The position numbers and the translations under genes were made by a program. The notes beneath the pieces were generated by a model. That model had not been told where the DNA came from and ran no database searches. It was given only the letters and a program-made list of their open reading frames with translations. Of a stretch of 6,063 bases of DNA, positions 1-6,020 are shown one piece after another; position 1 is the first letter of the stretch; the number at the start of each line of letters is the position of its first letter. The stretch is taken from NCBI GenBank assembly GCA_045599805.1, contig JAZRWQ010000084.1, forward strand, positions 1-6,063, in the 5' to 3' direction. This DNA is from JAZRWQ01 sp045599805. GTDB taxonomy: Bacteria > Bacillota > Clostridia > Oscillospirales > UMGS1783.

Positions 1-802
1 AAAGCACAGTGCCCACCGATTCTGACAGCGCCGAGCCGCCGACCGGCAGAGATGCACCCACCGCACTTTTCAGCGCTTTTTTCAGCATGCCGTCGCCCGG
101 CTTTATTAAAAGCGTTTGCAGGGACATTATACCCGAAAAGCAAAGGCATAAAAACACCGAAAGGCGTACTGCGATGCGCTTTACGGCGTTTGCCAGCCGT
201 TCAAGGCCCGTGTTCCCGGATAAAACCGAACTTATGCCGACGGCAACATAACAGCCTGTGATACCGGTAACCGTACCCGAAAAGATATCGGCGATAAGCA
301 CGGCGGCGTTATACAGCGCTATATGCCCCACCGCCGCCGTGCCCACATTGCCGGACGCCGCCATAAGCCCCGTAAGCACCGGCGCCGATATTTTCATATA
401 GTCGGTAAGCTCGGCTACTTTCCCGCTCATTTCGGATGCAACCGTCATTACGGGAGCAGACAGTATAAGTGTTGTACATGAAGCGCATATAAACCTTCCC
501 AAACGGTTTTCACTCAGCGGCTTGTCGGCGAGCGCATCATAAAGTCCGGAAAGAAGCGCCGCGGCACACAGACTGCCAAAGGACATAAAGGCATTTTTAA
601 CGGTATCGGGAAGTTCGTCGGTAAGAAAATTCAAAAGCGTTTTGAAAGTCAAAAGCTTTCCGACCTCTTCCGGAGATACCTTTGTGATCTCATCTTTCAA
701 GGCATCGGGTGCGTTATCATACAGCGGCGATATTTCATTTTCGGCGCATACGTTTATGCAGAGCAATATACTGACAAATATCAAACATAACAGTTTTTTC
801 AT
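1..802 (-). CDS. spoIIIAE: Stage III sporulation protein AE (SpoIIIAE), 5' part, cut by the window edge
   Basis: Reading down from the ATG at 800-802, the frame is open for 267 codons to the window edge, with no stop. The family is about 400 residues, so roughly the last third is missing. Residues 1-20 are a signal peptide: two lysines, a hydrophobic core, and a V-C-A cleavage site before Glu21. Hydrophobic segments follow at about 72-90, 104-122, 138-150, 160-195 and 211-232. Residues 224-266 match the conserved SpoIIIAE pattern of G-I-x-S, then a DG-x-L-K-x-A-x-K stretch, then LP-x-x-G. The protein is a polytopic mother-cell membrane component of the SpoIIIA-SpoIIQ channel. An AAAGGA ribosome binding site lies 5 nt upstream inside spoIIIAD, whose stop is one base before this start, so translation is probably coupled. 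The identification rests on both sequence pattern and operon position. Nothing suggests a defect in the visible part. Confidence 0.95.
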   Translation of the reverse strand, partial: MKKLLCLIFVSILLCINVCAENEISPLYDNAPDALKDEITKVSPEEVGKLLTFKTLLNFLTDELPDTVKNAFMSFGSLCAAALLSGLYDALADKPLSENRLGRFICASCTTLILSAPVMTVASEMSGKVAELTDYMKISAPVLTGLMAASGNVGTAAVGHIALYNAAVLIADIFSGTVTGITGCYVAVGISSVLSGNTGLERLANAVKRIAVRLSVFLCLCFSGIMSLQTLLIKPGDGMLKKALKSAVGASLPVGGSALSESVGTVL

Positions 803-803
803 T

Positions 804-1190
804 TTATCCTTTTGTAAATGAGGCGAGTATATCCGAAAGCTCGGTAAATACAGGAAATGCGGCGGCAAGCATCATGAATTTCCCGCAGATATTCACCTTG
901 GTGCACAGCGCATTTTCGCCGCAGTCGGCACAGATATCGCACGCCGCCTCAACTATAAAAGCTATGCCGAGAACCTTTATCATTACCGATACCGCTGTTT
1001 CGGGCACAGCAAACTTTTCGGATAAGTCAAGAAGTTTTCCGACAGCATCGGCTATGTACTTTGAAAGCGGGATAATAAGCGTTATCCCGGCGCATACGGA
1101 CAGAAGCATACCGTACTCGCTGCCGCGCGACTTTAAAAACAGCGCAATTAAGGCAACGCATACCGCGCATCCGGCAAGCTTAAAAATCAT
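804..1190 (-). CDS. spoIIIAD: Stage III sporulation protein AD (SpoIIIAD)
   Basis: The product is 128 residues, close to the usual length of about 130. It is a small integral membrane protein of the SpoIIIA channel in the mother-cell membrane around the forespore. Hydrophobic segments lie at about 3-19, 28-48, 67-84 and 103-118. The most family-typical stretch is 72-120: K-V-L-G-I-A-F-I, an acidic residue, a cysteine-rich CDICADCGE segment, then K-x-x-x-x-GK and a hydrophobic run ending in E-L-x-D-I. Homologues usually have Ala where Cys90 sits in the D-A-G-E motif (recalled from the family, not aligned). The start codon overlaps the spoIIIAC stop in ATGA, with only a weak GGTG upstream, so it probably depends on translational coupling. 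The stop at 804-806 is one base from the spoIIIAE start. Assignment is firm from motif, length and gene order. Confidence 0.95.
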   Translation of the reverse strand: MIFKLAGCAVCVALIALFLKSRGSEYGMLLSVCAGITLIIPLSKYIADAVGKLLDLSEKFAVPETAVSVMIKVLGIAFIVEAACDICADCGENALCTKVNICGKFMMLAAAFPVFTELSDILASFTKG

Positions 1191-1381
1191 AGACCGAACA
1201 CCGATTTCACCGTTTCAAAAAGGGTTTGTATCTGCTCGACAAGCATCAGAAGTACAACTATTACTCCGGCAAGAGCGGTGAGCATCGCCTGATCCTCTCT
1301 GCCGGAACGGATAAGAACCTGATTAAGTACCGTTACCACTATGCCGACCGCCGCTATTTTAAATATAAGATCAACATCCAT
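1187..1381 (-). CDS. spoIIIAC: Stage III sporulation protein AC (SpoIIIAC)
   Basis: This 64-residue protein has two predicted membrane helices at about 5-24 and 32-53, joined by a charged turn (RSGRED at 25-30). The N-terminal pattern D-L-I-F-K-I-A-A-V-G-I-V-V and the C-terminal L-F-x-x-V-K-S-V-F are typical of SpoIIIAC, whose members are about 65-70 residues. It is one of the small membrane subunits of the SpoIIIA complex in the engulfing mother-cell membrane and is normally encoded directly before the related SpoIIIAD, as here. An AGGTG ribosome binding site lies just upstream and overlaps the TAG stop of spoIIIAB (1390-1392). The gene ends by overlapping the spoIIIAD start by 4 nt. No unusual residues are apparent. 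Confidence 0.96.
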   Translation of the reverse strand: MDVDLIFKIAAVGIVVTVLNQVLIRSGREDQAMLTALAGVIVVLLMLVEQIQTLFETVKSVFGL

Positions 1382-1389
1382 TTTTTCAC

Positions 1390-1878
1390 CTAAACGACAA
1401 GTATTACAAGAAGAAGGCCGCTTAAAAAACCGAGGCTTTTATATAGAGTGCACTTCTTTTCGCAGTTTTCCTTTGCATTTTCATAATTCGAATCAAGCCT
1501 TGTGAGTGCCGAACGGCATAAGTTTACCTGCTCATCCTTGCCGCTCATGCCGAGAAGCGCAAAGAATTCATCGGCAATGGATATGTCATTGTCGGTAAGC
1601 ATATCGGGATTTAATGCATGCCAGACAGCGTTTATATCTTTGTTTGTTTGCAGATGAGACGATATCGACTCGGGAAGCTCATATCCGCTCAGCACCGATG
1701 ACGCTCTGCACACCGCATCGCACACCGGGCGTTTATATGACGATATTTCCGACTCGGTATTTTTTATAAGCTCGCGCAGTCCCTCAAGTTCGTGCGCTCT
1801 CTTTTTTAATGAGCTTGATTTAAGAAACCCCGCCGCCGTACAGCATATCAGCATTATAAGGCATATAAGCGTTTTCAT
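1390..1878 (-). CDS. spoIIIAB: Stage III sporulation protein AB (SpoIIIAB)
   Basis: The product has 162 residues, near the usual 170. A hydrophobic segment at 4-18 anchors the N-terminus and a second at 149-162 forms the extreme C-terminus. The ending K-S-L-G-F-L-S-G-L-L-L-V-I-L is the most recognisable family signature. Between them lies a largely helical soluble region with the family pattern L-x-x-L-x-x-x-I-x-x-x-E-x-x-x-x-x-x-x-P (31-51), a Trp at 86, and F-x-x-L-G-x-S-G-K-D-E-Q (106-117) leading into a charged helix (118-146). SpoIIIAB belongs to the SpoIIIA channel and resembles type II secretion GspF, and is thought to work with the ATPase SpoIIIAA. The start at 1878 is supported by AAAGGA at 1887-1892 with 8-nt spacing. 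It lies inside spoIIIAA, so the two reading frames overlap by 59 nt. Confidence 0.94.
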   Translation of the reverse strand: MKTLICLIMLICCTAAGFLKSSSLKKRAHELEGLRELIKNTESEISSYKRPVCDAVCRASSVLSGYELPESISSHLQTNKDINAVWHALNPDMLTDNDISIADEFFALLGMSGKDEQVNLCRSALTRLDSNYENAKENCEKKCTLYKSLGFLSGLLLVILVV

Positions 1879-2803
1879 ATATTCCGTCCTTTATATCTAT
1901 TATCATGCGTATTGTGCCGGGAGATGCGGCGCCGCTTAATACGAATGCCTTATCAATGGTCTGCGCCGCCACAAGCATTGAAAGCTGAGGACGTAAAAGC
2001 GCCGACTCAAAATCGTTCCCGTGCACCGACGTAAGCACTGCAACACCGCAATTCAACGCCGCCGTGACCGCCCTTGCCTCCTCCACCGAGCCTATTTCAT
2101 CGAAAATTATTATCTCGGGGCACAAACTACGGCAGGCTATCATTATCGCTTTTGATTTTTCCATATTGTCTATGATATCGGTATTGATCCCTATATCAAG
2201 CTGAGGCATTCCGTTATGCAATGCGGCTATTTCGCCCCTCTCGTCCACTATGCAGACGCGTCTGCCGCTGTCGGAAAGGATACGCGCAGTATCTCTGAGC
2301 ATGGTGGTTTTGCCGCCGCCCGGCGGAGAGATGATTATTCCCGACAGAAGCGAGCCGTTTTTAATAAGATGACGGGCTATTTTTTCGCCGCAGTTTCTCT
2401 TTTCCCCTGCTATTCTTATACATATACCGTACACCTCGCCAAGTCTGTATATCCCGTCCGATTTTACCGTTCTGCCGCATATACCGGCTCTGTGCCCGCC
2501 CGGCAGGGTTATATATCCCTCGTTTATCTGGTCTTCATAGGCATAAACCGAATGGCGGCAGACGCCCATAAAGGTTTGCTGTAACTGCGTTTCCGTGCAT
2601 AAAGCGCCGAAAAGCGGATTATCATACAGCCGCGGAGATTTACCCACATACTTGCATACGCCCTTAACAACGGCGCATAGAGGCTTGCCCGTACGCAAGC
2701 GTATTTCGTTTATGCTTTCAAGTTCATCTTTGTTAAGTCCGCTGAAAAGCATTGCCGTTTCCTCATCCAGAAACGGCATGATACCCATTATACCGTCCTT
2801 CAT
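1820..2803 (-). CDS. spoIIIAA: Stage III sporulation protein AA (SpoIIIAA), secretion-type ATPase
   Basis: This is a 327-residue cytoplasmic ATPase resembling type II/IV secretion ATPases, which energises the SpoIIIA complex in the mother cell. The N-terminal domain carries the family pattern E-I-R-L-R-x-G-K-P-L (33-42) and G-x-R-A-G-I-C-G-R (103-111). The nucleotide-binding core shows Walker A PPGGGKTT (160-167, Lys165), VDERGE (186-191), Walker B IIIFDE (231-236) and a TSVHG box (258-262). All expected catalytic residues are present. An in-frame ATG 15 nt further upstream (2818) has no ribosome binding site, whereas the ATG at 2803 follows an excellent one, so I chose 2803. The C-terminal 19 codons overlap spoIIIAB, making the protein somewhat longer than the B. 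subtilis form of about 307 residues; this tail is the least certain part. It is the first gene of the operon. Confidence 0.96.
   Translation of the reverse strand: MKDGIMGIMPFLDEETAMLFSGLNKDELESINEIRLRTGKPLCAVVKGVCKYVGKSPRLYDNPLFGALCTETQLQQTFMGVCRHSVYAYEDQINEGYITLPGGHRAGICGRTVKSDGIYRLGEVYGICIRIAGEKRNCGEKIARHLIKNGSLLSGIIISPPGGGKTTMLRDTARILSDSGRRVCIVDERGEIAALHNGMPQLDIGINTDIIDNMEKSKAIMIACRSLCPEIIIFDEIGSVEEARAVTAALNCGVAVLTSVHGNDFESALLRPQLSMLVAAQTIDKAFVLSGAASPGTIRMIIDIKDGIYENAYMPYNADMLYGGGVS
1887..1892 (-). promoter_or_regulatory. Ribosome binding site of spoIIIAB inside the spoIIIAA coding region
   Basis: The minus strand reads AAAGGA here, 8 nt before the ATG at 1876-1878. It decides in favour of the long spoIIIAB frame and shows that initiation occurs within the 3' end of spoIIIAA, before that gene stops at 1820. 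Confidence 0.75.
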
Positions 2804-2807
2804 TTTT

Positions 2808-2815
2808 ATCACCTT
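2808..2815 (-). promoter_or_regulatory. Ribosome binding site that sets the spoIIIAA start
   Basis: The minus strand reads AAGGTGAT, complementary to the 16S rRNA tail, 4 nt before the ATG at 2801-2803 (about 6 nt from the GGTG core). The competing ATG at 2816-2818 is preceded only by A/T-rich sequence without a Shine-Dalgarno motif, so the shorter protein is preferred. Confidence 0.75.
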
Positions 2816-2833
2816 CATTTTGGAATTTACTAA

Positions 2834-2863
2834 AGTTTATTAAGACGGGACGAGTATTAGAAC
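2834..2863 (-). promoter_or_regulatory. Candidate sigma-E-like promoter of the spoIIIA operon
   Basis: On the minus strand, GTTCTAAT (2863-2856) and AATAAACT (2841-2834) are separated by 14 nt. They loosely resemble the sigma-E elements GTCATATT and CATACAnT, with two mismatches in the -10 outside the free position. The -10 ends 30 nt before the preferred spoIIIAA start. In B. subtilis this operon is transcribed in the mother cell by sigma-E. The match is weak; a poorer sigma-A-like reading (TTGTTC, 17 nt, TAATAA) overlaps it. The -35 abuts the U-tract of the exporter's terminator, so there is little room for a promoter elsewhere in this gap. Confidence 0.35.
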
Positions 2864-2896
2864 AAAAAAACTGCTTTCCTTTTCAGAAAGCAGTTT
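2864..2896 (-). terminator. Intrinsic terminator of the MATE exporter gene
   Basis: A perfect 11-bp inverted repeat (2868-2878 with 2886-2896, core CTGCTTTC/GAAAGCAG, 7-nt loop) begins 5 nt after the exporter's stop codon. On the minus strand it runs into a stretch of seven Ts (2870-2864, three of them in the stem). No T-tract follows on the plus strand, so it acts in the minus direction. It separates the exporter transcript from the spoIIIA operon. Confidence 0.9.
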
Positions 2897-2901
2897 CAGT
2901 A

Positions 2902-4257
2902 TTATCTTCTGTGGTCAAGTATTTTATTGAAATTCGTTAAGAACAAAACCGTGCAGGTAAGCGCCGAAACAGTATCCGATATCGGCTCGGCAAAATATAT
3001 GCCCATAACGTTTCCCGTTATTTTCGGAAGCAGTATCGCAAGCGGAATGAGTAATATTACCTTTCGCAAAAGCGCAATGAATATTGAGAACTTCGCCTGC
3101 CCCATTCCCAGAAATGCGTGCTGACAGGTCATTTGCAGTCCGAAAACGAGCATGCCGGAAATAAATATCGGAAGTACCTTTACGATTATTGATATAAGCG
3201 CCGGATCGTCGCTGAATATCCCTGCAAATACGCCGGGGAAAATAATTGCGAAAAGAGTCAGCGGCACGGTGTATGCCATTGAAACGGCGAGTATTCCGCC
3301 AAACGACTTCTTTACGCGTGACCGATTTCCCGCGCCGTAGTTGTAGCTTATTATCGGCTGTGTGCCTGTGGTGAATCCGCCTATTGGAACGGTTATTATC
3401 TGCATTACGCTTTGGAGCACCGTGAGTGAGCCGACATAGATATCGCCGCCGTAGACCTTAAGTCCGTGATTCAGCGCGATAGTTACAAAGCTTTCGGTTG
3501 CCTGCATTATAAAGGGGGATATGCCAAGCCCGGCTATCTTTACCATGATGCGTATATCAGGCCGCATCGCACCGAATTTTATCCGAAGATAGGTATCTTT
3601 CCTGAAAAGCACGGCAAGCACCCATGCCGCGCTGCAAAACTGCGAAAAAACCGTTGCAACCGCCGCGCCCTTTACACCCATATCAAAAACATATATAAGT
3701 ATGGGATCGAGAATGATATTTATGATTGCGCCTATTATTACCGAAACCATTGCCGTGCCGGACTTGCCCTGCGCGGTTATGAAGGTATTAAGGCCAACCG
3801 TTATCAGCACAAAAAATGTGCCCATAAGATAAACGCTGAGGTAATCATCGGCATAGCCGAAGGTAGCATCGCTTGCGCCTATCTTATAAAGCGCCCATTT
3901 TTTTATTATGAATATTACGGGAACTAAAATCACAGTGAATATAACAAGCAGCAAAAAACCGTTTGCCAGTATCCGTTCCGCCCTTTTCTTATCGCCCTCG
4001 CCTAAAGCTATCGATGCAAGCGGTGCGCCGCCTCCGCCGACAAAAGCGCTGAACGCCGAAACGATTATTATTATGGGCATGGTAAGCCCTACACCGGTAA
4101 GCGCATTTGTACCTATATCGGGGATATGGCCTATGTATATTCTGTCTACAATATTGTAAAGCAGGTTGACAATCTGTGCTACTACCGCGGGAAATCCCAT
4201 GGAGAAAAGCAGCTTACTTATTTTTTCAGTGCCGAGTTTTTCTTTTGATGACTGCAT
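2902..4257 (-). CDS. MATE-family multidrug/toxin exporter (MepA-like), substrate unknown
   Basis: The 451-residue integral membrane protein has the length and about twelve hydrophobic segments expected of MATE cation-coupled antiporters, in two homologous halves. Family features in order are P-x-V-V-x-Q-I-V-N-L-L-Y-N-I-V-D-R-I-Y-I-G (23-43), GGGGAP followed by G-E-G-D-K-K-R-A (74-92), G-K-S-G-x-A-M (164-170) and N-I-I-L-D-P-I-L-I (180-188). The second half has T-Q-P-I-I-S-Y-N-Y-G-A-G (299-310), with the Q-P/NYGA signature, and G-M-G-Q-A-K (384-389). Such proteins exchange Na+ or H+ for organic cations, but the sequence does not fix a substrate. MepA-like is a family impression only. The start is supported by AAAGGTG 8 nt upstream. 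It has its own sigma-A-type promoter and terminator, so it is likely monocistronic and not part of the sporulation units on either side. No truncation is seen. Confidence 0.93.
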   Translation of the reverse strand: MQSSKEKLGTEKISKLLFSMGFPAVVAQIVNLLYNIVDRIYIGHIPDIGTNALTGVGLTMPIIIIVSAFSAFVGGGGAPLASIALGEGDKKRAERILANGFLLLVIFTVILVPVIFIIKKWALYKIGASDATFGYADDYLSVYLMGTFFVLITVGLNTFITAQGKSGTAMVSVIIGAIINIILDPILIYVFDMGVKGAAVATVFSQFCSAAWVLAVLFRKDTYLRIKFGAMRPDIRIMVKIAGLGISPFIMQATESFVTIALNHGLKVYGGDIYVGSLTVLQSVMQIITVPIGGFTTGTQPIISYNYGAGNRSRVKKSFGGILAVSMAYTVPLTLFAIIFPGVFAGIFSDDPALISIIVKVLPIFISGMLVFGLQMTCQHAFLGMGQAKFSIFIALLRKVILLIPLAILLPKITGNVMGIYFAEPISDTVSALTCTVLFLTNFNKILDHRR

Positions 4258-4290
4258 TGACTTACACCTTTCGAAATATGTACTCTGTAT

Positions 4291-4319
4291 ATGATACGCT
4301 TTTTATACGCATCTTTCAA
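4291..4319 (-). promoter_or_regulatory. Sigma-A-type promoter of the MATE exporter
   Basis: The minus strand has TTGAAA (4319-4314), a spacer of exactly 17 nt, and TATCAT (4296-4291), four of six and five of six matches to the consensus boxes. The -10 ends 33 nt before the exporter's ATG, leaving space for the AAAGGTG ribosome binding site. The spacer and -10 contain GCGTAT twice. This suggests vegetative expression, unlike the flanking sporulation genes. Confidence 0.7.
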
Positions 4320-4337
4320 GAGGCAAAGCGAAGTTTT

Positions 4338-4367
4338 GGCATAACGGATATAATATCCGCATAGGTT
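4338..4367 (+). promoter_or_regulatory. Candidate sigma-E-like promoter of spoIVA
   Basis: GGCATAAC (4338-4345) and CATAGGTT (4360-4367) are separated by 14 nt, the spacing of mother-cell sigma-E promoters (GTCATATT and CATACAnT). The CATA half of the -10 and CATA in the -35 fit; the rest is imperfect. The -10 ends 30 nt before the spoIVA ATG. In B. subtilis spoIVA is a sigma-E gene, which makes the assignment sensible, but the match alone would not prove it. Confidence 0.45.
4345..4359. repeat. Perfect 15-bp palindrome between exporter and spoIVA, possible operator
   Basis: CGGATAT-A-ATATCCG is a perfect 7-bp inverted repeat around one central base. It fills almost the whole spacer of the putative spoIVA promoter and lies 26 nt upstream of the exporter's -35 box. 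There is no T-tract, and the single-base centre is too small for an RNA loop at full stem length, so a site for a dimeric DNA-binding protein is more likely than a terminator. Which gene it would control, if any, is not known. Confidence 0.45.
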
Positions 4368-4397
4368 TCTACAAAAAGGGAAAGGGAGAAACGGACA

Positions 4398-5852
4398 ATG
4401 AACATATACGAGGATATCGCCCTGCGTACGGGCGGAAACATCTATATCGGCGTGGTAGGACCGGTAAGAACGGGCAAATCGACATTTATCAAGAAATTTA
4501 TGGAAGAGATGGTTATTCCCAATATAACCGATGAATTTTCGCGCCGCCGAACAATAGACGAACTGCCGCAGAGCGCCGCCGGAAAAACCATAATGACAGC
4601 CGAGCCGAAATTCATACCCGAGCAGGCAGTAAGCATAACCATTGAAGAAAAGATACGGATATCGGTGAAAATGATTGACTGCGTAGGATATATCATACCT
4701 TCTGCCCTGGGATATATAGAAAACGATATGCCGCGCATGGTAATGACACCGTGGTTTGAAAAGCCGATACCCTTTAATATGGCCGCAGAAATAGGCACAA
4801 AAAAGGTAATTGACGAACATTCCACAATAGGCATTGCCATAACCTCCGACGGTTCTTTCGGGGAAATAAGCAGAAACGAATACGTTAATGCCGAGAAAAG
4901 GATCGTTGAAGAACTTAAAAGTTTAAACAAGCCGTTTGCATTGATTTTAAATACCGCCGACGCAGCGTCGGAGGATACCATAAAGCTTGCTTCCGATTTG
5001 CAGGAGGAATACGGGATTCCGGTTATACCGTTAAACTGTCTTGAGCTTACCTCCGATGATATAAAAGAGATACTGTCGCGGTTAATATTCGAATTCCCCA
5101 TACGCTCGATATCCTTTGATATGCCGGGTTGGCTTGCAGCCATTGACGAGAATACCCCGATCAAGAAGGAAATTTATACAAAAGCAGGCGAAAATGCCGC
5201 ACAGATAAGTAAAATAAAACATATAAAGAAATATTGCGAGGCCCTGCCCGATGGGAAATACATAACGGGCGCCGGACTGCAAAACGGAGATCTGGGCAGA
5301 GGGAATATGACCGTAAGGCTTGATATACCGCACGGCTACTATTACGAGATACTTTCGGAAAGCACCGGTTTAAAAATAGAAAATGACGGCGATATTATGA
5401 AAAATCTTATTGCGATGTCAAAGGAAAGAAAAACCGTAATGAGCTATGCGCAGGCAATAAAGGATGCCGAAGATACCGGATACGGCATAGTTTCGCCCTC
5501 AAGAGAAAGCTTTGAGTGCGAAGAACCGGAAATAATAAAGCAGGGCGGCAGATACGGAATAAGTCTGAAAGCCAAAGCCAACACCGTACACGTAATACGC
5601 GCCGACATTGAAACGGAAATATCCCCTATCGTAGGTACACAGGAGCAGTCGCAGGGACTTATAAATTATCTTAACAATGCCGAAAATATATGGGATTGCG
5701 ATATTTTCGGAAGGACACTTTGCGATATGGTAAATGACGGATTCTCGTCAAAAATAGGAAAGATGCCGCTGCAGGCAAGGGATAAATTCAAAGAAACGCT
5801 GGAGCGCGTTATCAACGAGGGCACAGATGGGCTTATATGCATAATCATATAG
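4398..5852 (+). CDS. spoIVA: Stage IV sporulation protein A (SpoIVA), coat morphogenetic ATPase
   Basis: The 484-residue product is close to the B. subtilis length of 492 and recognisable from end to end. In the mother cell SpoIVA is recruited to the forespore surface by SpoVM, hydrolyses ATP and polymerises irreversibly into the basement layer of the coat. The N-terminal TRAFAC-type ATPase domain has the Walker A loop GPVRTGKST (21-29, Lys27), the conserved DELPQSAAGKTIMT stretch (54-67), the Walker B-like DCVGY (94-98), and then PRM-x-x-TPW and EIGT-K-K-V-I-x-E-H-S-T-I-G. The C-terminal part carries TGYGI, EPEII-x-QG-x-R-x-G, SPI-x-GT-x-x-QS, DIFGR and a final KETLER-x-INEG, ending in hydrophobic GLICIII. 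Residue 68, next to Thr67, is Ala where B. subtilis has a second sensor threonine. GGGAG at 4384-4388 supports the start. The gene stands alone, divergent from the exporter. Confidence 0.97.
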   Translation: MNIYEDIALRTGGNIYIGVVGPVRTGKSTFIKKFMEEMVIPNITDEFSRRRTIDELPQSAAGKTIMTAEPKFIPEQAVSITIEEKIRISVKMIDCVGYIIPSALGYIENDMPRMVMTPWFEKPIPFNMAAEIGTKKVIDEHSTIGIAITSDGSFGEISRNEYVNAEKRIVEELKSLNKPFALILNTADAASEDTIKLASDLQEEYGIPVIPLNCLELTSDDIKEILSRLIFEFPIRSISFDMPGWLAAIDENTPIKKEIYTKAGENAAQISKIKHIKKYCEALPDGKYITGAGLQNGDLGRGNMTVRLDIPHGYYYEILSESTGLKIENDGDIMKNLIAMSKERKTVMSYAQAIKDAEDTGYGIVSPSRESFECEEPEIIKQGGRYGISLKAKANTVHVIRADIETEISPIVGTQEQSQGLINYLNNAENIWDCDIFGRTLCDMVNDGFSSKIGKMPLQARDKFKETLERVINEGTDGLICIII

Positions 5853-5908
5853 AAAAAACTCCGATAAGGCGGGGCGACTTAGGGAGAAATACAGTACCGC
5901 TGATACAA
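5853..5908. other. Short 3' region between spoIVA and its terminator, no gene
   Basis: No coding frame with a ribosome binding site is present. A weak interrupted hairpin is possible (CTCC and TAAG at 5859-5868 with CTTA and GGAG at 5878-5886, with the G-rich loop GCGGGGCGA), followed by plain sequence. I assign no function. Confidence 0.4.
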
Positions 5909-5945
5909 AAAGGAATCTGTCTAATTGACAGATTCCTTTAATTTT
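5909..5945. terminator. Intrinsic terminator after spoIVA, probably bidirectional
   Basis: A perfect 13-bp stem (AAAGGAATCTGTC at 5909-5921, complement at 5927-5939) closes a 5-nt TAATT loop, 56 nt after the spoIVA stop. On the plus strand it is followed by a T-rich tail (TTTAATTTTA). On the minus strand it is followed by TTTTTG. It should end the spoIVA transcript and could also stop a convergent transcript from the right. Confidence 0.88.
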
Positions 5946-6020
5946 ACCGTTTCGGATGATTTTTGTTTTACGGCAAGGCAAAAACCGAGAGCATAATGGA
6001 TATATATGGTCGAGGTTTTT

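Noticed and set aside
9..261. Two short plus-strand open frames opposite spoIIIAE
   Set aside because: The minus strand is continuously open here with conserved SpoIIIAE motifs; these are shadows.
2804..2818. Upstream ATG at 2818 as the spoIIIAA start
   Set aside because: It has no Shine-Dalgarno sequence, whereas the ATG at 2803 has AAGGTGAT at good spacing.
3466..3927. Plus-strand open frame of 153 codons inside the exporter gene
   Set aside because: It is antisense to a well-supported membrane protein; its composition is unnatural and it has no promoter or ribosome binding site.
4218..4820. Minus-strand open frame of 200 codons overlapping spoIVA and the exporter's start
   Set aside because: It is rich in Tyr, His, Cys and Arg, as expected of an antisense reading of coding DNA, and covers the exporter-spoIVA promoters and the SpoIVA ATPase domain.
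4442..5164. Minus-strand open frame of 240 codons inside spoIVA
   Set aside because: It is the antisense of a clearly conserved gene, with no recognisable domain or ribosome binding site.
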